64,000 bases of DNA, from contig JAPTOF010000002.1 in assembly GCA_028554755.1 (NCBI GenBank), positions 27,771,001 to 27,835,000 of the forward strand. Reading direction: 5' to 3'. A model generated the notes under the pieces. The model did no database searches. It saw nothing but the letters and a program-made list of their open reading frames with translations, and was not told the origin of the DNA. Origin of the DNA: Cordia subcordata. Lineage: Eukaryota; Streptophyta; Magnoliopsida; Boraginales; Cordiaceae. Both the position numbers and the translations under genes were made by a program. How positions within the stretch are numbered: position 1 is the first letter of the stretch; each line of letters begins with the position of its first letter. This document shows, one piece after another, positions 1-12,100 of this stretch.

Positions 1-2685
1 GGGTGGAGAGGAAGCATAGACATCTCATAGAAACAACTTTAGCCTTGTTACATTAAGCTTCTTTACCTTCTTTTCTTTGGGTAGAAGCTTTGGCTACTGC
101 TAATTACTTAATTAACAGGATGCTTACTCCGATTTTGGGCAATGTTTCTCCTTATTTTAAACTCTTTGCAGAACAACCTGATTACACATTTTTAAGGGTC
201 TATGGCTGTCTTTGCTATCCTTGGCTTAAACCTTATACACATCATAAACTTGAGCCTAGATCCAAGCCCTGTGTTTTTTTAGGATATTGTCCTACTGCCA
301 AGGGTTACAAATGCATGGACCCTATCACTAAACAAGTGTTTATCTCTAGACATGTTTTCTTTATAAAAGATCCATTCCCATTTGTCAATCAATCTTTCCT
401 GAAGATTTTGCTTCTTCCATTGGTTCTGCACCAGTAACCACTTGTCAATTTCATGCTTTTCCATTCACTACCTTTCCTTTTACTCCTAGTTCACAATCTG
501 TTCAGTCTCATTCTCTATCTTCTAGTCAAGACTTGGTTGTACCTATGAAATCTAATGCTTCTATATCTTCTGCAGATGTTATCATTGCAGCTTCTCCACC
601 AGCTGGTGTGTCTAGTTCCTCTGTTTCAGTCTCTGCAGGAGATATCTTAGAAATATCACTTTCTCAGTCCAATCCACTAATCTTTGCTTCTTCCAATTTT
701 GCAGGACAGTTCCCACAATCCACTCATACAGTTAATGCACCTTCAGTTTCTCATCCTTCTTATGTTCATCCTTTTAACTCTCATCCTATGCAGACTAGAT
801 CTAAAACAGGGTTTGTTCTACCTCCTCTATATCATATAAATACTCTACTCACCACTCTTCCTGACACTGAACCATTGACTTATAAAGCGGCAGCAAAGTA
901 TGAGTGTTGGGTCGAGGCCATGCATGAAGAATATCAGGCTCTTCTCAATAAAAAAACCTGGGATCTGGTATCTCTTCCTCCTGGAAGGATTCCTATTGGG
1001 AATAAATGGGTTTTCAAGATTAAAAGAAGAATAGATGGCTCAGTGTTCAGGTAGAAGACCAAGTTAGTGTCTAAGGGTTATTTGCAAGAAGCTGGTATTG
1101 ACTTCACAGAGACTTTTAGTCCTGTGGTAAAGGCTTAAACTGTGAGATTAGTGTTGTCTCTTGCACTGCAGTACAACTGGCAGTTGAAACAACTTGATGT
1201 TTCAAATGCATTTTTACATGGTAGTCTTATAGAGACTGTCTACATGATGCAATCTCAAGGGTTTTTTGATCAGCAACATCCTACTCAGGTTTGCCATCTC
1301 AGTAAGTCTTTATATAGGTTAAAACAGGCCCCTAGGGGCTAGTTTCAAAGACTGTCAACTTTTCTTTTGCAGTTAGGCTTTCGCAACAGTAAAGCTGATA
1401 CGTCCTTGTTTATTCATAAGTCAGCTTAAGACTTCACAATCATGCTTATCTATGTAGATTTTTTGATAATCACAGGGAGTTCTTCAGCATATATTGTTGC
1501 CCTAATTAATTCTATGAGTCAGCAGTTTGCTATGAAGGATTTGGGCAGTCTTGACATATTTTCTAGGACTGGAAGCGGTCAGAACAGGAACTTCTATTGT
1601 GTTACATCAGCACAAGCATGCCCTAGACTTGCTTAAAAAGGCTGGCATGATACATTGCAACTCAGCTTTGGTTCCTACTATCACTAAACCATCACAAACT
1701 GTAAATTTCTCAATCTTATCCTGATTCCTATACATTCAGAAGTTTAGTAGGAGCTCTGCAGTATCTTACTCTGACAAGACCTGATCTTCAATCTGCTGTC
1801 AACACATTGTGTCAGAAGTGCATGCTCTTACACAGGCTGATTATGCTAGTCTCAAAAGATGCTTGAGATATATTCAAGGGACCATTTGGCAATGTTAATA
1901 CAATAAATAAATAAACCAATATCCTCTCTACAAGCTTAAGTTTTTAGATGAGGTGATAACTTTAAGATAGTATAAGAGCCTGGAAGCCAAACGGTGCAGG
2001 TTCAAAACTCACCGCCACCACCTAAAATAAATAAATAAATAAAATTGTCCACGTGCAAGTTATAAACAAATTACGATGCACGTGAGGGGGCGTATTAATA
2101 CAATAAATAAATAAACCAATATCATCTCTACAAGCTTAAGCTTTTAGATGATGTGGTGACTCTAAGAGGCAAGGCATCCAGTTTACAGTAGGAGATTTCA
2201 GGTTATATGGATTCACTGATTCTGATTGGGCTTTTGATCCTGTGGATAGAAAGTCTACATTAGGTTTTGCTATTTTTCTAGGACCTAATCTCATCTCCTG
2301 GATATCCAAAAAGCAACATAAAGTAGCAAGGAGTTCAACAATAGCTGAATATATGGCTATGGCCCTTACTGCTACAGAAATCAAATGGATATCTTATCTT
2401 CTACAGGATCTTGATATTTAAACTCCTACTCCAATCTTATGTTGTGACAATCAATCAGCAATGGCCCTAGCAGCTAATCCTATTTTTCATGCCAGGACCA
2501 AACACATTGAGATTGATTATCATTATCTTAGAGAGCAAGTGGTCTCCAATTCTTTGAAACTGGTTTATGTGCCTTCTCAGCAACAAGTAGCTGATCTTTT
2601 TGCCAAGCCATTGTCCTACAATCAATTCAGTTTCTTGAAGACCAAACTGCCATTGGTGTTACCACAAGCTCAATTTGAGGGGGGA
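1..2685 (+). pseudogene. Broken copia polyprotein: integrase, reverse transcriptase, RNase H
   Basis: Readable blocks occur in order. The integrase C-terminal part covers about 1-440. The reverse transcriptase start (WVEAMHEEYQALLNKKTWDL) lies near 907. LKQLDVSNAFLHGSL lies near 1186-1230, and LYRLKQAPRG at about 1312-1341. The active-site box near 1450 reads YVDF rather than the usual YVDD. RNase H motifs (GFTDSDW, then [15 protein letters not shown]) run from about 2203 to 2684. In-frame stops near 1053, 1138, 1341 and 1428, frame changes, and the insertion at 1893-2167 rule out a functional product. Confidence 0.9.
1893..2167 (+). mobile_element. TRIM-like miniature LTR element nested in the copia element
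   Basis: Two 75-bp direct repeats (1893-1967 and 2093-2167) flank a 125-bp non-coding interior. Both begin with T(G/A)TTAATACA and end in TAAGA. Directly after the left repeat comes TAGTATAAGAGCC, a decayed match to the initiator-tRNA-Met primer binding site TGGTATCAGAGCC. A purine tract GTGAGGGGG precedes the right repeat. The 5-bp sequence GGCAA occurs on both sides (1888-1892, 2168-2172). Removing the element plus one GGCAA rejoins the host frame as TIWQ-GIQF. These are the structural marks of a terminal-repeat retrotransposon in miniature; it has no coding capacity. Confidence 0.85.
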
Positions 2686-2895
2686 TGATAACTCATATAA
2701 ATAGGATATGTAGATATGTAACTGACAGCTGTAATATGTGACTGGCAGTTGTAGGTTAGTTAGTGGTAGGCAACCTGTGTTAGGCAGTCATGCTATCAAA
2801 TGTATCTATAAATATCTGAGATGTACAATCACTTATTGAGTTGAAATAAAATACAACATATCATGTTCTCTCTCTTCTTCAATCAATACTTGACA
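2686..2895 (+). repeat. 3' LTR of the first copia element
   Basis: It starts TGATAACTC straight after a GAGGGGGGA purine tract at the end of the RNase H region and appears to end ...CTTGACA. The start is well placed. The end is inferred from the TG...CA rule because the 5' LTR is not in the window. Confidence 0.65.
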
Positions 2896-3130
2896 TCTTT
2901 AATAAGTCTATAATTCCCCATCTCATCATGCCAGGTTGTGTAGAATAGTGGCCTTTCTTTGATACACCTATATGGTTTGTTCAATGCATTTTGCTTCATC
3001 TGTTAGGGGAATACCTGGTTTATTACGTATGATTATGTGTATTAGTGGTTTTATTTCTCAATTTGCTCCAAGTCTCTGGCCTGCTAAGTTTACATGAAAT
3101 CTAATGCTTCTATACTCTTTTTATACCCAG

Positions 3131-6100
3131 ATCAATACATGGGGTTATTCCACTATAAATTTCTTTGCTCCCATGAGTCGCTATGCAAGTGGTGGTGGAG
3201 GACCTGTTAATGCCTCTCGGGAGTTCAAAGAAATGGTTAAAGCCTTGCATGGTGCTGGAATAGAGGTAACAAATTTCTCTGCTCCTACAGTTCAGAGATT
3301 TATTCTTCAATTGAGTTAGTGAAGTCCTTTTTGCACCATGTCATGCTGCATTTTGCAGGTAATTTTGGATGTCGTGTACAATCATACAAATGAGGCTGAT
3401 GACAAGCACCCTTACACAACGTCATTCCGTGGCATTGATAACAAGGTGATTACGTAATCCATCATAAGATTGGATGATATACCCAGTTGTGGTTCTTAAC
3501 TTTGTGCCTAATTTCTATTGTTTGCTGATGTTAAAGTTCAGCTAAATACATCTGGATGCAAAGTTGTTAGTCTTAAATCTATATTTGCTAGCTAATAAGC
3601 AGAGAGAAACAGCAATGGCTGGCTGGTATTTGCTCTGACTATCTTTGTCTTAGCTTGATATCTTTAGTAAACCAGAGAGTAATATTTAGTTTATGTCACC
3701 TATTAGAGAAGGATGAAGGTTCTAATTTGTTTAGCTTCTTCTCCCCACCTGCCAAAAGTAACTGCAAAACATATCCTTAGAATTGTCAGATAGATTTTCT
3801 TTCCTTCTATATTAATGAGGACTGGTATTGCACTTTCTTGATATTTGGTAAGCCACAGCCCACAGTTTCCTGGAAATGATTCTTGAAGTTGTACTTAGTT
3901 AAAGGTTTTCGTTCTACATGTGATTCTGTTTATTGGTAGATTGGTCTTGTTTCCTTGTTCTAACTGATACCTCTCATATCATTCACAGGTTTATTATATG
4001 GTGGATATGAACAACAATGGGGAGTTACTAAATTTCTCTGGATGTGGTAATTCTCATGTTCTCATTTCAATCCTTCTATATTTAGGTTCCACTAACGTGA
4101 CAACATTTTAGAAATGTTTCAAGTGGGTACTGACTATCCAGGTCCATCTTTCCCAGTATCTTATCTTGCGCTCATGGGTTCATTATTTGCAGGGGATGGT
4201 GTAGTTTTTTGTTTCTTCCTTAGCATAATTATCCTAATAAAGTTAATTTTTATTTTCTAAAAGAAAAGGAACTAGGCCGAGCTCGAGAAGATCAAGGAAA
4301 AAAATCATAATCTCTCTTGAGAAGCTGGTTAAAGATCGACTTGGGTGTGAAACTAGGATATTTGTTGAACTTCCTAGTGCCATGAAACTCTTCATGTTGC
4401 GCAATTAACAATATGGGGTTCACAGTTGTCTCTTTAGTTGACCAGTGAGTTACCGCTCATCTGTGATAGAAGGAAAAAGGTGGGAGGAAAAATTTTGTTC
4501 ATCAACTCAAGATGACTGTGATTAATTGGACCTTTGTTCTAGCTGGTTAGCCTAAGGTGTTAACAATGTTTTGAATTATATGTATAAAAGAACTTGATGT
4601 ATAGGTTAAATGTAATAAATAAATACAATAAATGCCTTTCTACACATTTAAGCTTTTAGATGCGGTAGTAACTTCTCATGGTAACTATAACCACCCATTT
4701 AAAAGCATTAGAACTTTCCACATGCAAGGCTGAAAACAAATCACACCTACACGTGAGAGGGTGCCTTAAACATAATAAATAAATACACTAAATCCCTGTC
4801 TACAAGCTTAAGCTTTTAGATGAGGCAGTAACTTATCAGTATTTGTATTGCTCCAATCAATTAATTCAAGGTGTGTGGTGAGCGCTTTAAAAATTATCCT
4901 CCTACAGTTGATCCTTTCTTGAATAATTCATATAGTTTAATCAAATATTTGTTCATCAACCATTATGTGGTCAGTTACTCTTGGAAAACATGTGATGCCA
5001 TATTATATTGGAATAGCATGATAAACAAAGGAATTAAAGTGAAGCTCAGCTCAGAGAAGTGTCAGTTCACTGCTCTTGTGTGACCAAGTTTTAATAGAGC
5101 AAAAAGCCTTGAAATACAAATCCTACTGTGAAAGATGAGATAACCTTGAAGTGGAAACCAAACAGTCTTAAAAGATTCTTGAAGTAAGAATGCCTTCTAG
5201 TACTCTTTTCAGTATTGGAGTGGTTACTGTCCTTTCCAGGATAAGAAAAAGAAAACAGACATGACTGGCTACATTCGACATGTTCTCTTTCTGATTTGTG
5301 ATACTTAGGTGATTACTCATCATAGTTGCTGTTGTTCCCATTAAGATAAAAATGAGTTGCCAAATCTTGCATTAAATGATTTTGTCCCAAGGCTGCATAA
5401 AAGCCTTGCTTCTATAATCTAATATGAATCTGATCTGTAGCTAATATCATAAACTAGGTAAGTGCTCTCTGATGCAATGGTTGCTTTCATATCCAGGAAA
5501 CACATTAAACTGTAACCATCCTGTGGTCATGGAACTTATACTGGACAGCTTAAGGCACTGGTATATCCTTATTCTAATTTCCTTTTGTGTTATTGGAATT
5601 TTCTCTAGTTTGTTTTTTGCTGCATTTATCTTGTTCTGTAGTTCAGTTTTACAGCGTGAATATGTATGTCATTCGCTTTCCTCTTGTGAATATGCAAGAC
5701 CTGTAAGTTACTAATTGTGCTTTTAGACTCCTAAGGCTTATGAGAATGCTTATAGATGGTTTCTATGCAGAAGTGGCACAATCTTTGGTGCTTCATGATA
5801 ACAAACTCTTTCTTTGGAGTGGAGTGTGCAAACTATCTCTATAATTCGCCCTGTAGCTTGCTCATTGAGCCAGTTGTGTTTTATACGTAACCAAGTGTGT
5901 TACAAGCAAGCTTTTGTCATGTTAATGGATAAATGATCCAATAGGTGCTAATTAATTCTCAAAACAATTCAATGACCTACTATTGCTCAATCGGTTCTAA
6001 GAGATTAATGGTATTACTGGCACAGACTCCAGATTCTCATGGCAATGAGTTTTCGTCTTCATCTTTAGTGGTGATTATTACTTTGACCTTATAAAAAATA

Positions 6101-9100
6101 TTTGATAGTTAAGTTGATAGAACATCTCTGATCGAGGGTCTCTCCTTCCGCTCTAGCTTTCTGTTTCACATGTCATAATAATTGGTTGCTAAGTTAAGCT
6201 AACCGTGCTCTAGGTTGTATGAAAGGATCTTCTGTATATGCTGACTATTATGTCATTGGGAATGAAGTTTTTATTTTCATAACTTTATCTTGTATACTAA
6301 TAAACTGAAGGGTCACTGAGTATCATGTGGATGGATTTCGCTTTGACTTAGCGAGTGTTCTTTGTCGAGGAGCAGATGGTTCTCCACTTGATGCCCCACC
6401 CCTCATAAGAGTAAGTTATCGGTTCTCCTCTCCCTTTCTGCTGCATTATTTAGATTGTTGTCTGACATCATAGTAAAAGAATTGAGTCTAGAGGAAGTAG
6501 TTGCATTATTGAGCCCTCTTCCCACTTTTCCCTATAATAACATGATGTGATTGCTTATTGTATGTTTTGCCTTATGTTTTTCTTGTTTCCCTAAAATTGT
6601 GGGTTCTGTAAAAGGAAGCCTACTTTGGTTTGGATGTAGTAGGTATTCCCTGGTGCTAGAAATTATAAATGCAAGTAATATAACATGTGGATCTTTCAAT
6701 TAGTCAAAGCTCGAATTGTCCCAAGTGCTTAATGGTGAGTGGATGAGAGTAACTCAATGATAGTATAGCAGTGAACATTAGAGTTACTTGAATACGGGGA
6801 CTAAAATGTAATTGCAAATATCTTAGCTGGATTAGGCTGGAGAGAAACACAACGTCCAAGTGATGTGGTTTGCTTGTTTTCTGCTAGACTTGGTAAATTG
6901 AGTTTAATCTGAAAGTTTTAACGTCTTTGTCAGTGTGATGAGGCTTTCAGTGAAGATTTTAGAAAGACGGGTGATTGGAAGCCAAAATTGCAATGTTCAT
7001 GTTAGTTGATCTTAATACCGCACAGAGGGTGATCAATTACCACTGGGATTAAGTTTTGGAGATCAGGGCTTTTTTAATGAGTACTTTGGTGAATAGAGTG
7101 GTTGCTAATTTCAAGCCAAAAGCCTGAAAGTGGTTCAGACATATCCCTCTTTCTGAAAGCATTGACTGGTAGTGAGATTTGATATTTTCTAAATCTGATG
7201 TCCTTAAGTAAAACAGAAAGGCCAATGTTTCCTATTGCTGTGCCAGAAAATGAAAGAAGACTACTATGAGGAATAATTTGATCTGAAAAATGACTAATAT
7301 ATGGATGTTGGGGGTGAAAAGTAGATTCTGTTATAAATCTTGGAGATTGTCGGTTGTTCTTTTATTTTATCAGTGGAAAGTTGATATTCTAACAGTTCTA
7401 GTTTGCAAAACAAAACATATTAAAACAGTTATTCATTCTCAATCATCAGGTAATCACTAAAGTTGGTTCTGCTATATTTTCTTTGAGTAATTCAGTTTAA
7501 CTGGTGATCAAATAATGACTTGAAGCTCTATATAATTTATTTGTGATATTATAATTTGTATGTGTCTATTTTCACACGCTACTGCAGTTAGATATTCCAA
7601 AGTTGCTTGAAGTAGATTTTATAATTGCTCTAGAAAAAGTAGTATGGTCTTTTAAATGATGATTTGCTATTCTTGATGCAGGCAATTGCTAAAGATAGTA
7701 TCCTCTCAAGGTGCAAAATTATTGCAGAACCTTGGGATTGTGGAGAGTTATATCTTGTTGGAAGATTTCCGAATTGGGATAGGTAACTAAAGCATCACCT
7801 CATTTTCAGTTATTGTTAGATAAGCATCAGAGGAACACAGTAATTAGGAAACATGATCTGTTGAATCAGCTTACACGGTGTAGTGTCCATTGGTTGGTCA
7901 TCAGTTGAGAATGCCAGAGAATGAATGTGTTATGGTGATGATGGCACCGATTAACTTGTGATTCTCTTTCTCTTCTTCTCTTTTTCCTCATATCTGAGTA
8001 AGAGTTTTTCTCCTGGGACAAGTATTTGATCCATATGTAGGTCCACCTGACAAACTTTCCATCAATTCAAGTAGAATTTTTATCCTATATCGAGTATATA
8101 TCACTGCAATTCATGGTCTGAGATACTGTTGCTTGAAACTTACATGACTGCATCTTAAATTTACTCCAAGCAATGGCCTTGGCAATCAGTTGGTAAAAAC
8201 CAGTTCATTCTTTTAAGATGAACTTGGAATTTTGTGGAAAAATCGCTTATAGTAAGCTGAAAAACTTCTAGGAGGCTGCTTAAGTCTAAGTTAATATAGA
8301 GACAGTATACAACTTTAGGAGGGATTGAGGTCTGGTTGATGTACAAGTGACTGGTCAGCCTATGGCTATACATGCATTTGTGCATGTCAAATTATTCCAA
8401 ATTTTTCTTCTGAATTGAAGTTTCAGTATAGCTAGTAATTGGTGGCTTCAAATATGTGTTAAGTACTTACTGGAGGAACTATTGAAAATGTTGAATATAG
8501 TATTTCTATATTAATAAGTCTACTAACTCTCTCCCACATCGGGAGGGAGAGAGTCATTATTGTTTGCCTTCTTAGTAATATAAATATATAAGGCTAAGTA
8601 CTGTAAAAGGTATGAAAGCCCTTTTCTCTCTCAATTACAAGATGGTATTGAGCCAGCAAAAAAATCCACCCACCCTTCCCTCACCCATCCTTTTTTTTCT
8701 ATAATTCTCTATAATTTTCCCTTTTTTTCCAATTAAAAAGAAAAAAAACAAAAACAGATTATAGAAAACCCCAACCCTAACCTTAGCCGCCGCTTTCCAG
8801 TCAACGGTGACCACCCAGCAACCATCCCAAGGTGTTGCCAACCACCCTCCTTCGCTGCCACCAACAGCCGTTGCCGGAGCAAGGCTCCTCCAACAAGCCA
8901 CCTTTTTCTCTTAATCTTTGTCTTCGAATCTGCGCCACACGGAGCTTCCCTTCACAACACGGCCCCCACCATCCACTTCTTCAGCAAAATCCGTTTCCAC
9001 TGCCCCATCCTCGTCACCAACGGAGGCTGCACGTGACTACACATGCCTCCGACAGCCAGCGCGTGGGCGCATGCATTGCCACCAGTGCTCCGATGCCATC

Positions 9101-12100
9101 CAGCCATGCTTGTCGGAGTTCCCCTGATCTGTTCAGTTCCTGATTTCTTCAAAATTCCTCATGTACTTTTTATTTCTTTTTTATGGTTATGTAAACAATT
9201 TTTTTTAAAAAAATTTACTGTACTTAAAAAAAATCAGAAAAGCAAAAAAAAAAAAAAAAGCAGAACAAAAAAAAGAAGAGAAAAGAAAAGCGGAAAAAAA
9301 TGCACGGTTTTGCTTGAGTTTCTTGTTGACACCCTTCAGTCTAATGATTATCTTTTGTGGGAGTTGCTTGTTTGTATATTGTAGGTTGCTGCACCTCTGT
9401 TGTCCTTATGGGGACGGAAAAAGAGGAATTGATTACCTTTACCAAGTCTGATGCCACTGCTACTAATGCCTCTGCTAGTGGCTCTAAATCATTTGTCGTA
9501 GTTCCGTCTTTCTCTGGCACTCCCACTATCACATCCAAAAAGTTGAATGGTAACAATTACTCTTATTAGTTTGTTGCTGCGGAAATTTGGTTTCTTGGAC
9601 AAGGCTTGGAAGACCACTTAACATCTTATTGCCCTTCTGATTTGTCTGATGGTGATGCTCGTATTTGGCGTCGTATAAATGCCCAATTAGTTACCTTACT
9701 TTAGCAGCCTTTGGAACCGCAATTGATGTGGGGTTTCCGACAATGCAGGACTTGTGAATCTATTTGGTCTACTGCACGAGTTCTATATTCTAATCAAGTG
9801 ACTAGGGCGTACAATGTCATCTCTGATATACTACGAGGACCATGTCCAGATGTGGACTTAATGGCTTATTACGGTCAGTTCTGCAATTCTGTGCAGGAGT
9901 TTGAAAATTTATTCTCTATTAGCACAGATTTGAAGAAAATTGTGCAACAGTGGGATAATCTCTGTCTTATATTGTGGTTACATGCCCTTCCTCCACAGTA
10001 TGACTCTGTTGGCTCTTAACTATTGTTTGAATCCGCTTTGTCGACCCTGGAAGATGCTTATTCCCAATTGAATCGTGCTCACCCGCAATCTGTGACTTCT
10101 GTTTCACCATCTAATAAATTAGCTCTTGTCGCTCCTACACCACATGACAATGGTAACTGTGGAGGTGGAGGTGGAGGTGGAGGTGGAGGTGGAGGTCGAG
10201 GTCGAGGTCGTGCCACTTCTAAATGTAGTGGGGGCGTTCTACTATTGGTGAACGCATTCGTTGGACGTATTGCAATAAACTGGGCCATGTTCGTGACATT
10301 TGTTAAAGTTTACATGGGCGACCCTCGCAAGCAGCAAATGCTGTTCAATCCTCTTCATCAGACAATTCAACTTCTGAGCCCTATATGGGGACAATTACTA
10401 AAGAATAGTACTCTCAGTTTTTAAAATTGCAGGTATCTTAGCAAGCAGTGCATCCTCCTCAGAACACCGTTATAGCCTTTTATGTCAGTGCTAGCTTTTC
10501 CACTGTACTCTTGTCCAACACTCTGCCAAGCCTTGGTTCTTGGGCAATTGAGTCCGATGCTTCTGACCATATTAATGGTAATGTGCAATTACTTTCTAAT
10601 TTTCATCTTGGTTTCTTCTCTAGTGTCACACTTGTAGATGGATCTTCCACATCTGGTCGTGGAGTCGGTAGTGATTCTCCTACATCTTCTATTACACTAC
10701 CGTCTGTGTTGTATCTTCCGCAATTTCCCTTTAATCTATTGTTTGTTAGTAAACTTACTAAATCTCTAAATTTTTCTGTAACTTTTACTTCTATTTCTGT
10801 GCCTCTTCAGGATCTGAAGACGGGCGTGAAGATTGGTATCGGGCGTGGGGAGTGGGGACTGTACTATTTGGATTCGAATGTCCCGACCACGTGCGCTGTT
10901 GTTGCTACACCGGAGCAAGTTCACTCTCGTCTAGGTATCTTTCCTTGTCTAGTTTAAAGAAAATGATTCCCAGTTTAAGTCATGTTAGTGAACTTCATTG
11001 TGAGTCTTGTCAGTTAGGTAAGCATAGTAATAGTTCTTTTCCTAGTCGAGTCAATAAGCGGGGCTACTTCCCCTTTTGCCCTATTCCACTCTGACATTTA
11101 GGGCCCTAGTCGTATTGTTTCAAAAATTGGATTTCGTTATTTTGTTACTTTTATTGATGATTACTCTCCAATGACTTGGCTTTTCTTAAAGAAAGAGCGC
11201 TCTGAAGTGTTTTCTGTTTTTTGTAACTTTTATAATGAAATTCAAACACAGTTTGGGGTTTCAATAAAGACTCTCTGAAGCGATAGTGCCAAGGAGTATT
11301 TATCTACTACCTTTACTTCTTTTTTGCAATCTCATGGCATTCTTCATGAAACATTTTGTCCACTCACTCCGCAGCAAAATGGGGTTGCCGAACGAAAAAA
11401 TCGTCATCTCATTGAGACAGCCCGTATTCTTCTTCTTCGTATGCATGTACCACTTCGTTTTTGGGACGACTTTGTTTTGACTTCATGTTATCTTATTGAT
11501 ATTATGCCTTCCTCTGTCTTGCATGATCAAATTCCTCTTTCAATTTTGTTCCTTCGTGATTCTATATATGTTTTACCCTATCAAGTTTTTGGCTGTGTTT
11601 TGTTCATAATCTCTTTCCTGGGGTAGATAAATTAGGAGCTCGGCTATTAAATGTGTCTTCCTGGGGTATACTTGGCATCACAAAGGGTATTGTAGGTATT
11701 CTTCCCAGATGAATCGTTGGGTTGTCTTTGCTGATGTCACTTTTTTCGAGACCACCCCTTATTTCCCTTCGAGTCCATTCCCTAGTTCGGTACTTGAATC
11801 TTTGCCCCTTCCTGTCTCTACATTTGATACCCCATTCTGTTCTTGCTCTTGCTCTATCCCCAGTACCATCACGAGGTTACCACGTGCTTGGATCGGCTAG
11901 ACCTTCGGGTCTATTCACTCCACCCTCGTCCTTCATCACCTCCTCGTCTGCCGTCGCCTTGGCCGGTACCTACTGACTCGCCGCCTTCAGTTCTTGCTTC
12001 ATTTCCTCATCTTTTGATCTTGATCTTTCTATCAATCTATGTAAAGGTATTTGCTCTTGCACCACTCGTCATCCTATTTCGAATTTCGTTATTGATGATC

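Larger units (their letters stand above)
1..2895 (+). mobile_element. Ty1/copia LTR retrotransposon, degenerate, 5' end outside window
   Basis: The window opens inside the integrase of a copia element (VERKHRHLIETT-like reading from base 5). Gene order integrase, reverse transcriptase, RNase H is the copia order. The polypurine tract just before 2686 and an LTR at 2686-2895 mark its 3' end. The 5' LTR, gag and protease lie upstream of base 1. The element sits in an intron of the isoamylase gene, whose next exon begins at 3131, and has the same orientation. It is inactive because its coding region carries several stops and a nested insertion at 1893-2167. Confidence 0.9.

Noticed and set aside
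9043..9384. 113-codon open frame in the copia leader
   Set aside because: It ends in a poly-Lys run made by poly-A DNA and lies between primer binding site and gag; no family resemblance.
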